The notes: generated from the letters alone by a model not told the origin. Positions 8,885-17,212 are shown, numbered from the stretch's first letter. The stretch is DNA of 26,291 nucleotides from Bacteroidales bacterium (GCA_004552115.1 SFPH01000007.1:1-26291), one strand, 5' to 3'. Numbers and translations: made by a program.

Positions 8885-10348
8885 ATGACCAGAAATTTAT
8901 TGATATATGCTCTTGCGGGACTCGCATTCATTGCCTCCGGTTGCGGGGACAATGAGGAATTGCAGTCCGCCGCTGCGCCTGAAATCAGCCTTGACAATAT
9001 CAGCGTCGAGAACAACTCGGTCTCGTTCGATGTGATTTCCTCCAATTCCATCTATTCCTCATATCTCGTTGCACGTGCCGACGAACTTCCTGAGAACATG
9101 CCTGTCGAGAACATACTCTTCAACGGCACGGAAGTCGTTCAGGGCAGGCAGAGAGTCACCGTAAGCGAACTGGACTGGGACAAGACCTACAAGATACAGG
9201 TAGCCGCAATGAGCTACTCCGGGGAATATGCCACGGCCAGTGAGTCCTTCTTCGTCAATCTTGACTGGCAGGAGTTTGCCAACCCGGCCAATACCTACAT
9301 AGTATCCTCCGAAGGATTCTACGGCTTTGAGCCGAAGAAGATTGACGGGACACCGATCAGGATTGCTTCTGCTGACTGGATATGGGCAAGCTCGGATGAG
9401 GCATTCGCCAAGAAGCAGAACATCATTTCCGATGTCAGCTATTCCTCCGGGGCCATAAAGTTCCACGCCACAGGCAATGAGGGCAATGCCGTGATCTGCG
9501 GTTTCGATGCCGGCGGCAATGTGGTCTGGTCCTGGCTCATATGGTGCACTGACAAGCCGAAAGATGTTCTTGTCAATGACAATACCTACTTCCTCGACAG
9601 GGTCATCGGAGCCACTGGAGCGACTCAGGAGGAGGGGAGAAAAGCCTGGAGCACGATACTTTATCAGTACGGCAGGATATCTCCGATTTTTGGCGGCTAC
9701 GAGGACGAGTGGGGAGAGACCCAGGTATTCTCTGAAGCCAGGAAATACACTGTCTTCAACAGCGCATACGATTTCGCCTGGACTCTTGACAATGGTCAGG
9801 CCGCGACCCGCGAGGAGGCCGACGCGCACCCGACCACCTTCTATACCGGTGTTGACAACAAGAAGGACGGAGTATGGTATTCAGGCCCGTGGAACTGGGA
9901 ATTCCTCGGATCCTGGTACGGGACTGTCAGAAGCTGGGACGATCGTGACAGGTTCAAGACCAATGTGGACCCTTGTCCTTACGGCTATCGCGTGCCTGCC
10001 GGATCTGACTGGGGAAAGACAGCTGATTTCGAATCCCGTATGGAAAAGGTGGGAACTACCGACGACCCGATAGGCTGGTATTACACTTTCAACGGCGAGA
10101 AATCCTGGTTCCCTTGCGGAAACTCCGGACGTATCTGCTATTCGGGCGAGCTGGCCAGAGGTTTCGGAGGAATCACCTTCCTCTGGAACAGCACGATGTT
10201 CAATCTCGGTGACGCCGACTTCGGAAAGGCTGCCGATGCCTATCCTACAAGATGGTCATTCGGTTTCGAAGGCATCGGATACGGCGTGGAAACGCCTGCG
10301 AACCCGGGATTCGGACTCGCAGTGCGCTGCGTCAGGATTGACGAATAG
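8885..10348 (+). CDS. Lipoprotein with FISUMP-type C-terminal domain
   Basis: This is a 487-residue surface lipoprotein of unknown function. A signal peptide ends in the lipobox ASGC (Cys20). Residues about 30-130 form a fibronectin III-like domain. A middle beta domain starts at FANPANTYIVSSEGFYGF. The C-terminal half has marks of the Fibrobacter succinogenes major paralogous (FISUMP) domain: LYQYGRISPIFGG, DPCPYGYRVPAGSDW and the closing GFGLAVRCVR. The ATG at 8885 is preferred over an in-frame TTG at 8873 because it starts directly at the charged signal-peptide end. It is the last gene of the operon, 12 bases after the PorV-like gene and 34 before the terminator hairpin. FISUMP-type proteins are usually thought to act in surface binding, but no substrate can be named. 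Confidence 0.8.
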   Translation: MTRNLLIYALAGLAFIASGCGDNEELQSAAAPEISLDNISVENNSVSFDVISSNSIYSSYLVARADELPENMPVENILFNGTEVVQGRQRVTVSELDWDKTYKIQVAAMSYSGEYATASESFFVNLDWQEFANPANTYIVSSEGFYGFEPKKIDGTPIRIASADWIWASSDEAFAKKQNIISDVSYSSGAIKFHATGNEGNAVICGFDAGGNVVWSWLIWCTDKPKDVLVNDNTYFLDRVIGATGATQEEGRKAWSTILYQYGRISPIFGGYEDEWGETQVFSEARKYTVFNSAYDFAWTLDNGQAATREEADAHPTTFYTGVDNKKDGVWYSGPWNWEFLGSWYGTVRSWDDRDRFKTNVDPCPYGYRVPAGSDWGKTADFESRMEKVGTTDDPIGWYYTFNGEKSWFPCGNSGRICYSGELARGFGGITFLWNSTMFNLGDADFGKAADAYPTRWSFGFEGIGYGVETPANPGFGLAVRCVRIDE

Positions 10349-10382
10349 AGCCCTGTACGCACTGCACCGATCGAGATGAAAG

Positions 10383-10416
10383 AAAAGCCGCTTCTCTCTG
10401 GTGAAGCGGCTTTTTT
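10383..10416. terminator. Symmetric (bidirectional) intrinsic terminator
   Basis: A perfect 12-base-pair stem (AAAAGCCGCTTC with GAAGCGGCTTTT) encloses an eight-base loop. On the plus strand it runs into TTTTTTATT, and on the minus strand into TTTTCTTTC. It lies between the convergent ends of the SusCD operon (10348) and the phoH gene (10421), so it should stop transcription from both sides. Confidence 0.9.
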
Positions 10417-10420
10417 ATTG

Positions 10421-11803
10421 CTACAATAGTCTGGAAGCGATCTCTGAGAGTTCGCTTCTTTCGCCTTTGCGGAGGAAGACGTGCTCGAAAAGACGCTGGC
10501 CGGCCATCTTCTCTCCGAGATGGGTGAGACCGTTGGACCACTGGTCCAGATAAGGCTGGTCAATCTGGAATATGTCTCCTGTGAACACTATCTTGGTGTC
10601 CTCTCCTGCCCTCGTGATGATGGTCTTGATCTCGTGAGGGGTGAGGTTCTGGGCCTCGTCAATGATGAAGAATGCCTTCCCGAGGCTCCTTCCCCTGATG
10701 TAGGCGAGCGGAGTTATGAGCAGCTTCTCGCTGTTCACCATTCCTTCGAGTTTCTGGTACTCCTTGCTGCTGGGCCTGTAGAGGGACTTGATGACATTGA
10801 GATTGTCCATGAGCGGCTGGAGGAACGGGGACATCTTGCTCTTCTGATCACCCGGCAGGAAGCCTATTTCCTGATTCCCGAGGACGACAGTGGGACGTGA
10901 CAGGATGATCTGCTCATAGTCCCTCTCCTGTTCCAATGCTGATGCGAGGGCGAGAAGAGTCTTTCCCGTTCCGGCACCGCCGGTGAGCGACACGAGCTGG
11001 ATTTTCCTGTTGAGACAGGCGTCCAGGGCGAATTTCTGCTCGTCATTCCTCGGCTTGATTCCGTATGCCTGCCTTGATTTCACCAATACAATCCTGTCGG
11101 CATCCGTATCGTAACGCCCGCAGACAACTTCCTCGCTGTCAGGCCATTTGAATCTGTAAAGCTGATTGGCCTTCGGCTCCTGCCGGGATACATTCTGCCA
11201 TCCGATGGAGTTGTTCTGTCCGTATTGCAGTTCCTGAAGCAGCTCGGCAGGAAGGTTGTCGATGGTCTGCACGACTTTCTGGGAGTCTTCCACGCGGTTT
11301 TCTTCCACTCTGTCCGTGAGATAGTCCTGAGCCACCATTCCTGCGGCCTTCGCCTTCATCCTGAGGTTGATGTCCTTGGTGACGAGGGCGGTGAAACGTC
11401 CCGGATTATTGTCCCTCACCCATATTGCCGTAGAGAGTATTCTGTGGTCCTGGATGTCATCGTGGAAAAGGTCCTTCATATCGTCAGGGAAGGGGTGGTT
11501 CGGTTCGATCTTGATGTTGCCGAGACCCTTGCCGAGAGGGACTCCGGACTTGCCGAACATCTTCCCTTCGGTGAGCCTGTCGATCAGCCTCATGAAGCCC
11601 CTTGCATTGAAACTCAGGGCATCATTGCCTTTCTTGAACTTGTCCAGCTCCTCTATCACGGCAATCGGAATGACAATGTCATTGTCCTGGAACTTCTTGA
11701 TCGCCTTGTAGTCGTGCAGGACGATATTGGTGTCGAGCACGAAGATTTTCGGTTTCCCGGCAGACTTTCCGCCTGATGGGACATTAGCGTATTTTGATGT
11801 CAT
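10421..11803 (-). CDS. PIN-domain PhoH-family ATPase (PhoH2-type)
   Basis: This 460-residue cytoplasmic protein fuses an N-terminal PIN ribonuclease domain to a PhoH P-loop ATPase. The PIN domain (about 19-165) shows LDTN with Asp24, the acidic residue Glu51 in VIEELDKF, and later acidic residues at DIQDHRI and TKDINLR. The PhoH domain (about 250-455) shows Walker A GGAGTGKT (residues 275-282), Walker B FFIIDEAQN (378-386), and the TGDIFQID sensor motif. Family members studied elsewhere couple RNA unwinding to RNA cleavage. The stop lies just beyond the shared terminator. The gene is 98 bases downstream of the AIR-synthase-like gene on the same strand. Confidence 0.93.
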   Translation of the reverse strand: MTSKYANVPSGGKSAGKPKIFVLDTNIVLHDYKAIKKFQDNDIVIPIAVIEELDKFKKGNDALSFNARGFMRLIDRLTEGKMFGKSGVPLGKGLGNIKIEPNHPFPDDMKDLFHDDIQDHRILSTAIWVRDNNPGRFTALVTKDINLRMKAKAAGMVAQDYLTDRVEENRVEDSQKVVQTIDNLPAELLQELQYGQNNSIGWQNVSRQEPKANQLYRFKWPDSEEVVCGRYDTDADRIVLVKSRQAYGIKPRNDEQKFALDACLNRKIQLVSLTGGAGTGKTLLALASALEQERDYEQIILSRPTVVLGNQEIGFLPGDQKSKMSPFLQPLMDNLNVIKSLYRPSSKEYQKLEGMVNSEKLLITPLAYIRGRSLGKAFFIIDEAQNLTPHEIKTIITRAGEDTKIVFTGDIFQIDQPYLDQWSNGLTHLGEKMAGQRLFEHVFLRKGERSELSEIASRLL

Positions 11804-11901
11804 GACAATGTGGTTATTTCAATCTTCACCCTCTGGAGCCCGGCTCCCTATCAGGGACTGGATTATGCCGTAGATGCCCCCTTCCGGGTTTCCTCCTATT
11901 C

Positions 11902-12816
11902 TCAGAGTATTTCCTTCACAGTTCCCAGGTCTATTCCGGCTCCGATGCCTCCCGTGCACAGTCCTCCCAATGCGGTCATCAGTCCTCCCCGTCCTACGGT
12001 ACGCCCGGAAAGCACAATCCCGTCTTCCACGAACTCGCGGACAACCTCGAAGCAGTCCATGAAGTAGTCGGTATCCCCGATTTCCGGAGCTTTTCCCCGT
12101 CCGAGTTTTTCGGCCTCTTCCAGCAGGGAACCTCCAAGTCTGAATGAACAGGTGTCGAAAGGTATGTATATCAGCCAGTTATCCTGATCTCCAAGGATTG
12201 TGTCCGGGCATTTGCGATTATCTTCCAGAACAGGGTTCGCAGTCGTGAAGGGGTCCGTAAACAGTTCGGCTGCATCCTCGTCATCGACCCCGTCCGCATC
12301 TTTCCCGTCCACCGATGGAGTGAAACCAAGGCTGCATTTCCCCTCGGTGAGCGAGTAGCCGCCCAGCCTTATACCCATCATGTCGGTATACCAGCAGGTG
12401 GATTCCACTGATGCATAGAATGCCGCATGGCTGCCTACATCGGTGAAGTCCCATTTCCATTCCGCATCCAGGACCAGGTCCGAGACTCTGAAATGCCCGC
12501 ATTGCCACAATGTATCGATGACGGACTGGGCCACAATGATTCTGGATACGTCAGCTGAGGATGCCGCCGGTACATGCGAGGCCCTGTCCGCCAATCCGGA
12601 CACTTCCGCCGCATATTCATATATATGATTGACAGACAGTTCTGTACGGTAAGGCATGGGGTCCGCGCTCTCGTCCACGACAGGCTCCTCTTCCGTTCCG
12701 CCACCCGCCTCCTCCCTTGCGGAAGCAGCCTCGAGGATCTGCCTGGGAGTCAGGTCCATCCTGATGCCGTCGATGACGTAGGCCGAGTCCAATGCGGAAA
12801 TGATGTCTTTCTTCAT
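11902..12816 (-). CDS. Uncharacterised protein resembling the AIR-synthase C-terminal domain
   Basis: This is a 304-residue soluble protein. The C-terminal part (about 200-304) contains WLIYIPFDTCSFRLGGSLLE and later SGRTVGRGGLMTALGGLC followed by GGIGAGIDL. These resemble the C-terminal domain of the PurM/PurL/SelD/HypE superfamily (LGGS..., then HDVSDGGL...G.GA.IDL in PurL). The His/Asp residues of the PurL motif are absent, and no recognisable N-terminal AIRS ATP-binding domain precedes it; that half has an acidic linker near residues 30-52 and is otherwise unfamiliar. I chose the ATG at 12816 (MKKDIIS) over one at 12879, which would add a hydrophobic leader reaching into the divergent cutC promoter region. 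The superfamily assignment is a motif-level inference. Confidence 0.6.
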   Translation of the reverse strand: MKKDIISALDSAYVIDGIRMDLTPRQILEAASAREEAGGGTEEEPVVDESADPMPYRTELSVNHIYEYAAEVSGLADRASHVPAASSADVSRIIVAQSVIDTLWQCGHFRVSDLVLDAEWKWDFTDVGSHAAFYASVESTCWYTDMMGIRLGGYSLTEGKCSLGFTPSVDGKDADGVDDEDAAELFTDPFTTANPVLEDNRKCPDTILGDQDNWLIYIPFDTCSFRLGGSLLEEAEKLGRGKAPEIGDTDYFMDCFEVVREFVEDGIVLSGRTVGRGGLMTALGGLCTGGIGAGIDLGTVKEIL

Positions 12817-12886
12817 ATTCAGGTAAGAAGTTTGGGTAAAATTAATAAATGCCTCCGTAAAAATGAAGAAGAAGGGCAAAAAAGAT

Positions 12887-12894
12887 TATTTTTG
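12887..12894 (+). promoter_or_regulatory. Candidate -7 promoter element for cutC
   Basis: TATTTTTG fits the Bacteroidota -7 consensus TAnnTTTG and lies 16 bases before the cutC ATG, in the 94-base AT-rich gap between divergent genes. No TTTG -33 element appears at the expected distance, so this is tentative. Confidence 0.35.
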
Positions 12895-12910
12895 TGCAAA
12901 TTTTTGGAAA

Positions 12911-13642
12911 ATGAGGAAAATCGAAGTATGCTGCATCTCGGCCAATGACGTGCTCGAGGCCCGGAAAGGAGGAGCAATAAGAGTGGAACTCTGCACCGCA
13001 ATCAGTTCAGGAGGCGTGACCCCATCCATCGGTCTGGTCAGGAGTGCTGTAAAGGCTGCTGACGGAGGCCTGCTTGTCAATGTGCTGATCAGACCTCGCG
13101 AGGGCGGGTTCTGCTATGACGAATCGGAAATCAGGACAATGCTGGAGGATATCCGGGCCTGCCGCAGCGCTGGTGCTGACGGCGTGGTGATAGGCGCTCT
13201 GACTCCTGACGGAGACATTGACATGGAGGCCTGCAGGAGAATGATGGACGCCGCTTCCGGCATGAATGTCACGTTTCACCGCGCCTTCGATGTCTGCCGC
13301 GAGCCGGAAAAGGCATTGGAGCAGATCATTGAACTTGGCTGCGACCATCTTCTGACTTCAGGACAGAGACCTTCAGCTCTGGAAGGCTCTGCATTGATAG
13401 CCGACCTTGTCCGCCAGGCGGCCGGCAGGATAACAATAATGCCGGGTTCTGGTGTGAATCCCGGCAATATTGCTGAAATCGAGTCTCTCACGTCGGCTTC
13501 CGAATTCCATTCCACAGCCCGTGACCTGGTCCCTGACTCATCTCTCCGCCATGTTCCCGAACTTGGCTTCGATGAGGTCAGCAAGGTTCCGGGGATGGTC
13601 CTCAGAACTTCCTCCGAGGTCGTCAGAAGCCTCGTGGACTAG
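12911..13642 (+). CDS. cutC: CutC family protein (copper homeostasis-type TIM barrel)
   Basis: This 243-residue protein matches CutC along its length. It starts KIEVCCIS, then RVELCTAISSGGVTPS, LLVNVLIRPREGGFCY, GADGVVIGALTPDGDID, VTFHRAFDVC, CDHLLTSGQ and ITIMPGSGVNPGNI, and ends near EFHSTAR. These are the conserved strand ends of the CutC TIM barrel. The role in copper tolerance was proposed in Escherichia coli but has been questioned, so only the family is secure. The ATG at 12911 gives the normal length. An upstream ATG at 12863 would add a basic, non-homologous leader. The stop codon overlaps that of the convergent gene in a shared CTAG. Confidence 0.95.
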   Translation: MRKIEVCCISANDVLEARKGGAIRVELCTAISSGGVTPSIGLVRSAVKAADGGLLVNVLIRPREGGFCYDESEIRTMLEDIRACRSAGADGVVIGALTPDGDIDMEACRRMMDAASGMNVTFHRAFDVCREPEKALEQIIELGCDHLLTSGQRPSALEGSALIADLVRQAAGRITIMPGSGVNPGNIAEIESLTSASEFHSTARDLVPDSSLRHVPELGFDEVSKVPGMVLRTSSEVVRSLVD

Positions 13643-16275
13643 AGCTTGTCAATCACATTCTTCAGCTGGATGCCCAGCGATGTGTTGTATCCGGTGGAGA
13701 GATAGACGATTCTTCCGAAACTGTCGCAGATCGTGACTACCGGAAGGGTCATGGACTTGCTGTGGCAGCCGTCACAGAGCATCTTCCTTACGCTGCCGTC
13801 CACGTCGATTCCGAACGATGCGGTGGCGGCAAGGTATTTTCCGCCATCAGTATCAGGCATCCTGAGTCCGGCGGCATCGACGGCGGTCGGGCTGAGCAAC
13901 ACGATCGGCCTGCCCCATTTCCCGAATGTCTCCTGCATTCCGGCCAGATCCCTCAGGGCGTGGTTGGTAGGCTCGTCGCCCGTGCCCACTACCGCGAGGA
14001 GGAAGTATCCGCGGCCGGTAGTGGAAAGGATCGATGTCTCCGCAGCATTCTCACCCACAGGGAGATACTTCTTCTCGGCATCCATTGTGCCGATTACGCT
14101 GACATCCTCCTCGGCCTTCCTCATTATGAGTTCCACATCTGTATTCTTTCCCTCTTCGACATTGAATGAAACCATCCTGCAGAGAACCTTTCCGCTGGCC
14201 ATCCTGCTTCCGCAGACGAGGAGATAAGAGCCTGCATCCAATGTGAAAGGCTTGCTGAAATACCTTGCCGATGCATCTGCTCCGAGTTCTGTGGCATCAC
14301 CTTCCTCGAATTCGAGGAGATATCTGACTCCGTCCTCTATGCGGCTGATGGAGAAGTGGCGGTAGTACTCCGGATTGTCCATTGTGCCGCTGCCGGGGGT
14401 GTAGAGCATTGTGAATGTGCCCTTAGGCGTAGCCTTGCCCTGCCCGGCTTCCTCGGAACGGATGTTTATCCATTCCCCGGTCTCCCTGGAGACATACTGG
14501 GACTTGTTTGTCATGGTGTTCACCCTGGCTGGGATTCCGAATGACCTGAGAGCTGCAACAGTGAAGATGTCCCAGGACCGTGAATCTGTCTTGCCCATCC
14601 TGAGGGTGCCTTCCGGTGTGGCCTGAAGCCTTCTAGGATTGATGTCCTCGTTTATTTCAATGTTGTCCTTGGCCCAGGCTATCACGTCCTCAGCCTTCGG
14701 ATTCTCGCCGACAGCGCCGGAGAGACCCTCTCTGATTGCTTTGTGATAAGGCTGGAGGAACTCGCCTCCGGCTCTCGGGCAGAGAACCCATTCGTCGTAG
14801 AGACTTTCGGGATAACCTCCGGCCAATGTCGGGGCAGTGTCGAGGAAATCCCTGAGGACTGCCTCCCTGGTATCCCTTACGTCTTTCCTGCTTATGTTTT
14901 CGAGTATGCTGAGGGCATTCTTCAACGAGGCGTCATCCTTGCCGGCGGCGTAGGAGACGAAGCCTAGGATGTCTCTCCAGTTGCCCCTTGAAGCCACCAG
15001 CTGTTCTGCTGCAGCTTCTCCGGCCATGGTGAGCTTTCCATCGGTACAGAGGCGTGGAAGCCCTGTGGCGGCAAGCTTCTCCTCAGCCCTGGCCCTGTCG
15101 CAGAATGTGGATGTGTATGCATTGCGGATCGAATCCTCCTGCGCAAGCCTGATTTTGTTGAGGGCAATCGCCTCCTCGCTTGCCTCGGCCGGAATGCGTC
15201 CCGGGGCTGGAGGATTGATGTCGAATTCGCATTCAATCAGGTCAGTATCTGTTCTTTCAAGACGCACGGAAGCATTGCATACGTCCTCTTCTCCGGAGAG
15301 AAGGGAGTATCCGCTTATACCATCCTTTGATGCCCAGACCAGCATGTCTCCGTATCCGGTATGCAGGGTGGCCTTGCCCTCGGCATCGGACGTGAGGGTC
15401 ACTGCCTTGTAGAACTCGCCGTAATTGTAGATGCAGAACTCGACTCTGGCACCTTCCACAGGATTTCCGTCGCGGTCAAGCACTGTCACGATGTTGTTGC
15501 GGGTCTTCACATAGTTGCTCACGACATTGATTTCCGTGAATGTCTTTGTCCTGCGGATGACATCCTCCGGTCCGTGATAGTCTCCGTACACGAGGGTGTG
15601 CATGAGGAGGGCCCTGGCGGCAGGCTCGTTGAACCAGGCCATGTTGAGCTCGGCCTCAGGCTCGCAGGCTCCGAGGAATGACCACTTGCCGTCTGTCCAG
15701 ACCTCCACCCAGGCGTGGTTGTCGTCGGTGTGGGCCCAGCGCGGGGTGTAGACCTGCCTTGCAGGTATGCCTACGGCCCTCATTGCGGCCACGGTGAATG
15801 TGGATTCCTCCCCGCAGCGGCCCAGTCCGGTCATGATTGAAGCGAGCGGGGATGATGTCCTGGCGTCTGAAGGGGTGTAGGTCACCTTCTCATGGCACCA
15901 GTGGTTGACCTCGAGGGCGGCGTCGTGCATTGAAAGTCCTGCCACCCTTGCCTTGAGGGTGTCGTAGTACATTGTCCTGAAATCGTCGAGCCTCTCATTG
16001 TTCACGCGGAGAGGGAGGACGAAATGCCTGAAGAGCTGGTCAGGAACCGTCTTCCCCCAGGACATTTCCTTTCTTGCCTTGAGGGTGACTCTGACATTGT
16101 CCAGGAAATACTGCTGGGAGTAATCTCCCTTGTCAGCGGAACTCATGTAGGTGTTCAGGAATTCCATTGCGGCGGCCTCCTTAGGGGTCATGCGCAGCCC
16201 GTCTGCGTTTCTGGCGCATCCTCCTGCGATGAGGAGGGTCAGCGCCATTGAAATTAGTTTGATGGTCTTTGTCAT
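13639..16275 (-). CDS. Transglutaminase-like lipoprotein with degenerate second module and thioredoxin-like tail
   Basis: This is an 878-residue lipoprotein (lipobox IAGGC, Cys20). Residues about 115-215 are a transglutaminase-like domain with the Cys in GLGRCGEES (Cys154), the His in DNHAWVEVW (His187), then KWSFLGACEPE. The usual third-residue Asp is not obvious. A beta domain (about 255-340) has RDGNPVEGARVEF, as in carboxypeptidase-regulatory/Ig-like folds. A second, degenerate transglutaminase-like module sits near residues 535-610: SRSWDIFTVAALRSFGIPAR aligns with the first, but Ser565 replaces the Cys and no His precedes the Trp. The last ~130 residues resemble a thioredoxin-like fold (LPVVTICDSFGRIVYLSTGYN) without a CxxC active site. 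It is the last gene of a minus-strand cluster, six bases after xerD. Members of this group may be peptidases rather than crosslinkers; the substrate is unknown. Confidence 0.82.
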   Translation of the reverse strand: MTKTIKLISMALTLLIAGGCARNADGLRMTPKEAAAMEFLNTYMSSADKGDYSQQYFLDNVRVTLKARKEMSWGKTVPDQLFRHFVLPLRVNNERLDDFRTMYYDTLKARVAGLSMHDAALEVNHWCHEKVTYTPSDARTSSPLASIMTGLGRCGEESTFTVAAMRAVGIPARQVYTPRWAHTDDNHAWVEVWTDGKWSFLGACEPEAELNMAWFNEPAARALLMHTLVYGDYHGPEDVIRRTKTFTEINVVSNYVKTRNNIVTVLDRDGNPVEGARVEFCIYNYGEFYKAVTLTSDAEGKATLHTGYGDMLVWASKDGISGYSLLSGEEDVCNASVRLERTDTDLIECEFDINPPAPGRIPAEASEEAIALNKIRLAQEDSIRNAYTSTFCDRARAEEKLAATGLPRLCTDGKLTMAGEAAAEQLVASRGNWRDILGFVSYAAGKDDASLKNALSILENISRKDVRDTREAVLRDFLDTAPTLAGGYPESLYDEWVLCPRAGGEFLQPYHKAIREGLSGAVGENPKAEDVIAWAKDNIEINEDINPRRLQATPEGTLRMGKTDSRSWDIFTVAALRSFGIPARVNTMTNKSQYVSRETGEWINIRSEEAGQGKATPKGTFTMLYTPGSGTMDNPEYYRHFSISRIEDGVRYLLEFEEGDATELGADASARYFSKPFTLDAGSYLLVCGSRMASGKVLCRMVSFNVEEGKNTDVELIMRKAEEDVSVIGTMDAEKKYLPVGENAAETSILSTTGRGYFLLAVVGTGDEPTNHALRDLAGMQETFGKWGRPIVLLSPTAVDAAGLRMPDTDGGKYLAATASFGIDVDGSVRKMLCDGCHSKSMTLPVVTICDSFGRIVYLSTGYNTSLGIQLKNVIDKL

Positions 16276-16281
16276 AAAATG

Positions 16282-17211
16282 CTATTCTGTGTCGGTTATG
16301 TTCATTCTGTCGATTGGATGATGCTCCAGCACATCCCTCTGCCAGGTGGAACTGTCAATGTGGGTGTAGATCTCGGTTGTGAGAATGTCCGCGTGTCCAA
16401 GCATCTGCTGCACCTGTCTCAAATCCGCTCCTCCCTCAATCAGGTGGGTGGCGAAGGAATGCCTGAAGGTATGCGGGGAAATCTCCTTTGTGATTCCGGC
16501 GGCGAGAGCCTGCCTTTTCACGATGTTGAAAATGGAAACACGGCTCAGCTGCTTGCCCGACTTGTTCAGGAAAAGGATATCCTCGGATTTTCTGTCTGCG
16601 GGTTCTGTCCTGACTGCCATATAGCTGCGTATCGCATCCGCTGCCGGTTCGCCCAGCGGGACAAGCCTTTCCTTATTGCCTTTGCCGAGAATCCTGACAT
16701 AGCCCTCGTCGAGGAAGATATTCGAGATCCTGAGCGCAGAGGCCTCGCTGACTCTCAGCCCGCAGCCGTACAGGACTTCCAGTATGGCCCTGTCCCTGAT
16801 GCCGCCCGGAGTGGAGAGGTCCACGGATTCCAATATGTCATCCACCTCCCCGATGGAGAGTACGGAGGGGAGATATTTTCCGGGTTTCGGAGCCTCGACA
16901 CCGTCGGACGGGTCCGCGGAGATGAGGTTCTTCTCCACCATCCACCCGCAGAATGCCCTGATTGAGCTCATGAACCTTCCCTGGCTCAGTCTGGAGACCT
17001 TCTTCCCGCCAAGATGGACCAGGTAGGCAGTGATGTCCTCCTTGGTCAGCATCTCCAGGTCGGCCTCGCCGTCCCCGGCCTGCCCGGACAGCCAGGAGTA
17101 CATTTCCCTGATGTCCGAGCAATAAGCCTTCCAGGTATTTGTGGACAGGTTCCTCCCGATCAGGTCCGTCCTGAAATCCTCGATCAGCTGCTCTGCCTTC
17201 CCGCGAATCAT
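16282..17211 (-). CDS. xerD: Tyrosine recombinase XerD
   Basis: This is a site-specific recombinase that, with a XerC partner, resolves chromosome dimers at dif before cell division. At 309 residues it has the normal length. The N-terminal SAM-like core-binding domain is about 1-95 and the catalytic domain about 110-300. All six catalytic positions are visible: Arg153 (GLRVSEASALR), Lys177 (ILGKGNKERLVPLG), His247 and Arg250 (HTFRHSFATHL), His273 (MLGHADILTT) and Tyr282 (EIYTHID). The wording ADILTTEIYTHID favours XerD over XerC or phage integrases. It starts one base after the DPP III stop and ends six before the transglutaminase-like gene, so it shares their transcript. Nothing nearby suggests a mobile element. 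Confidence 0.93.
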   Translation of the reverse strand: MIRGKAEQLIEDFRTDLIGRNLSTNTWKAYCSDIREMYSWLSGQAGDGEADLEMLTKEDITAYLVHLGGKKVSRLSQGRFMSSIRAFCGWMVEKNLISADPSDGVEAPKPGKYLPSVLSIGEVDDILESVDLSTPGGIRDRAILEVLYGCGLRVSEASALRISNIFLDEGYVRILGKGNKERLVPLGEPAADAIRSYMAVRTEPADRKSEDILFLNKSGKQLSRVSIFNIVKRQALAAGITKEISPHTFRHSFATHLIEGGADLRQVQQMLGHADILTTEIYTHIDSSTWQRDVLEHHPIDRMNITDTE

Positions 17212-17212
17212 C

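Noticed and set aside
9059..9829. A 256-codon minus-strand open frame
   Set aside because: Antisense to the FISUMP-type lipoprotein, with no motifs and no plausible start context.
11835..11847. Short inverted repeat GGAGC-CCG-GCTCC upstream of phoH
   Set aside because: The stem is only five base pairs with no T-run and no clear operator features, so I do not call it a regulatory site.
16279..16965. A 228-codon plus-strand open frame
   Set aside because: Antisense to xerD, which has all catalytic residues in place.
16282..17211. Tyrosine recombinase as a sign of an integrated mobile element
   Set aside because: The catalytic-region wording and normal length fit the housekeeping XerD. There are no att-like repeats, tRNA, excisionase or phage genes nearby.
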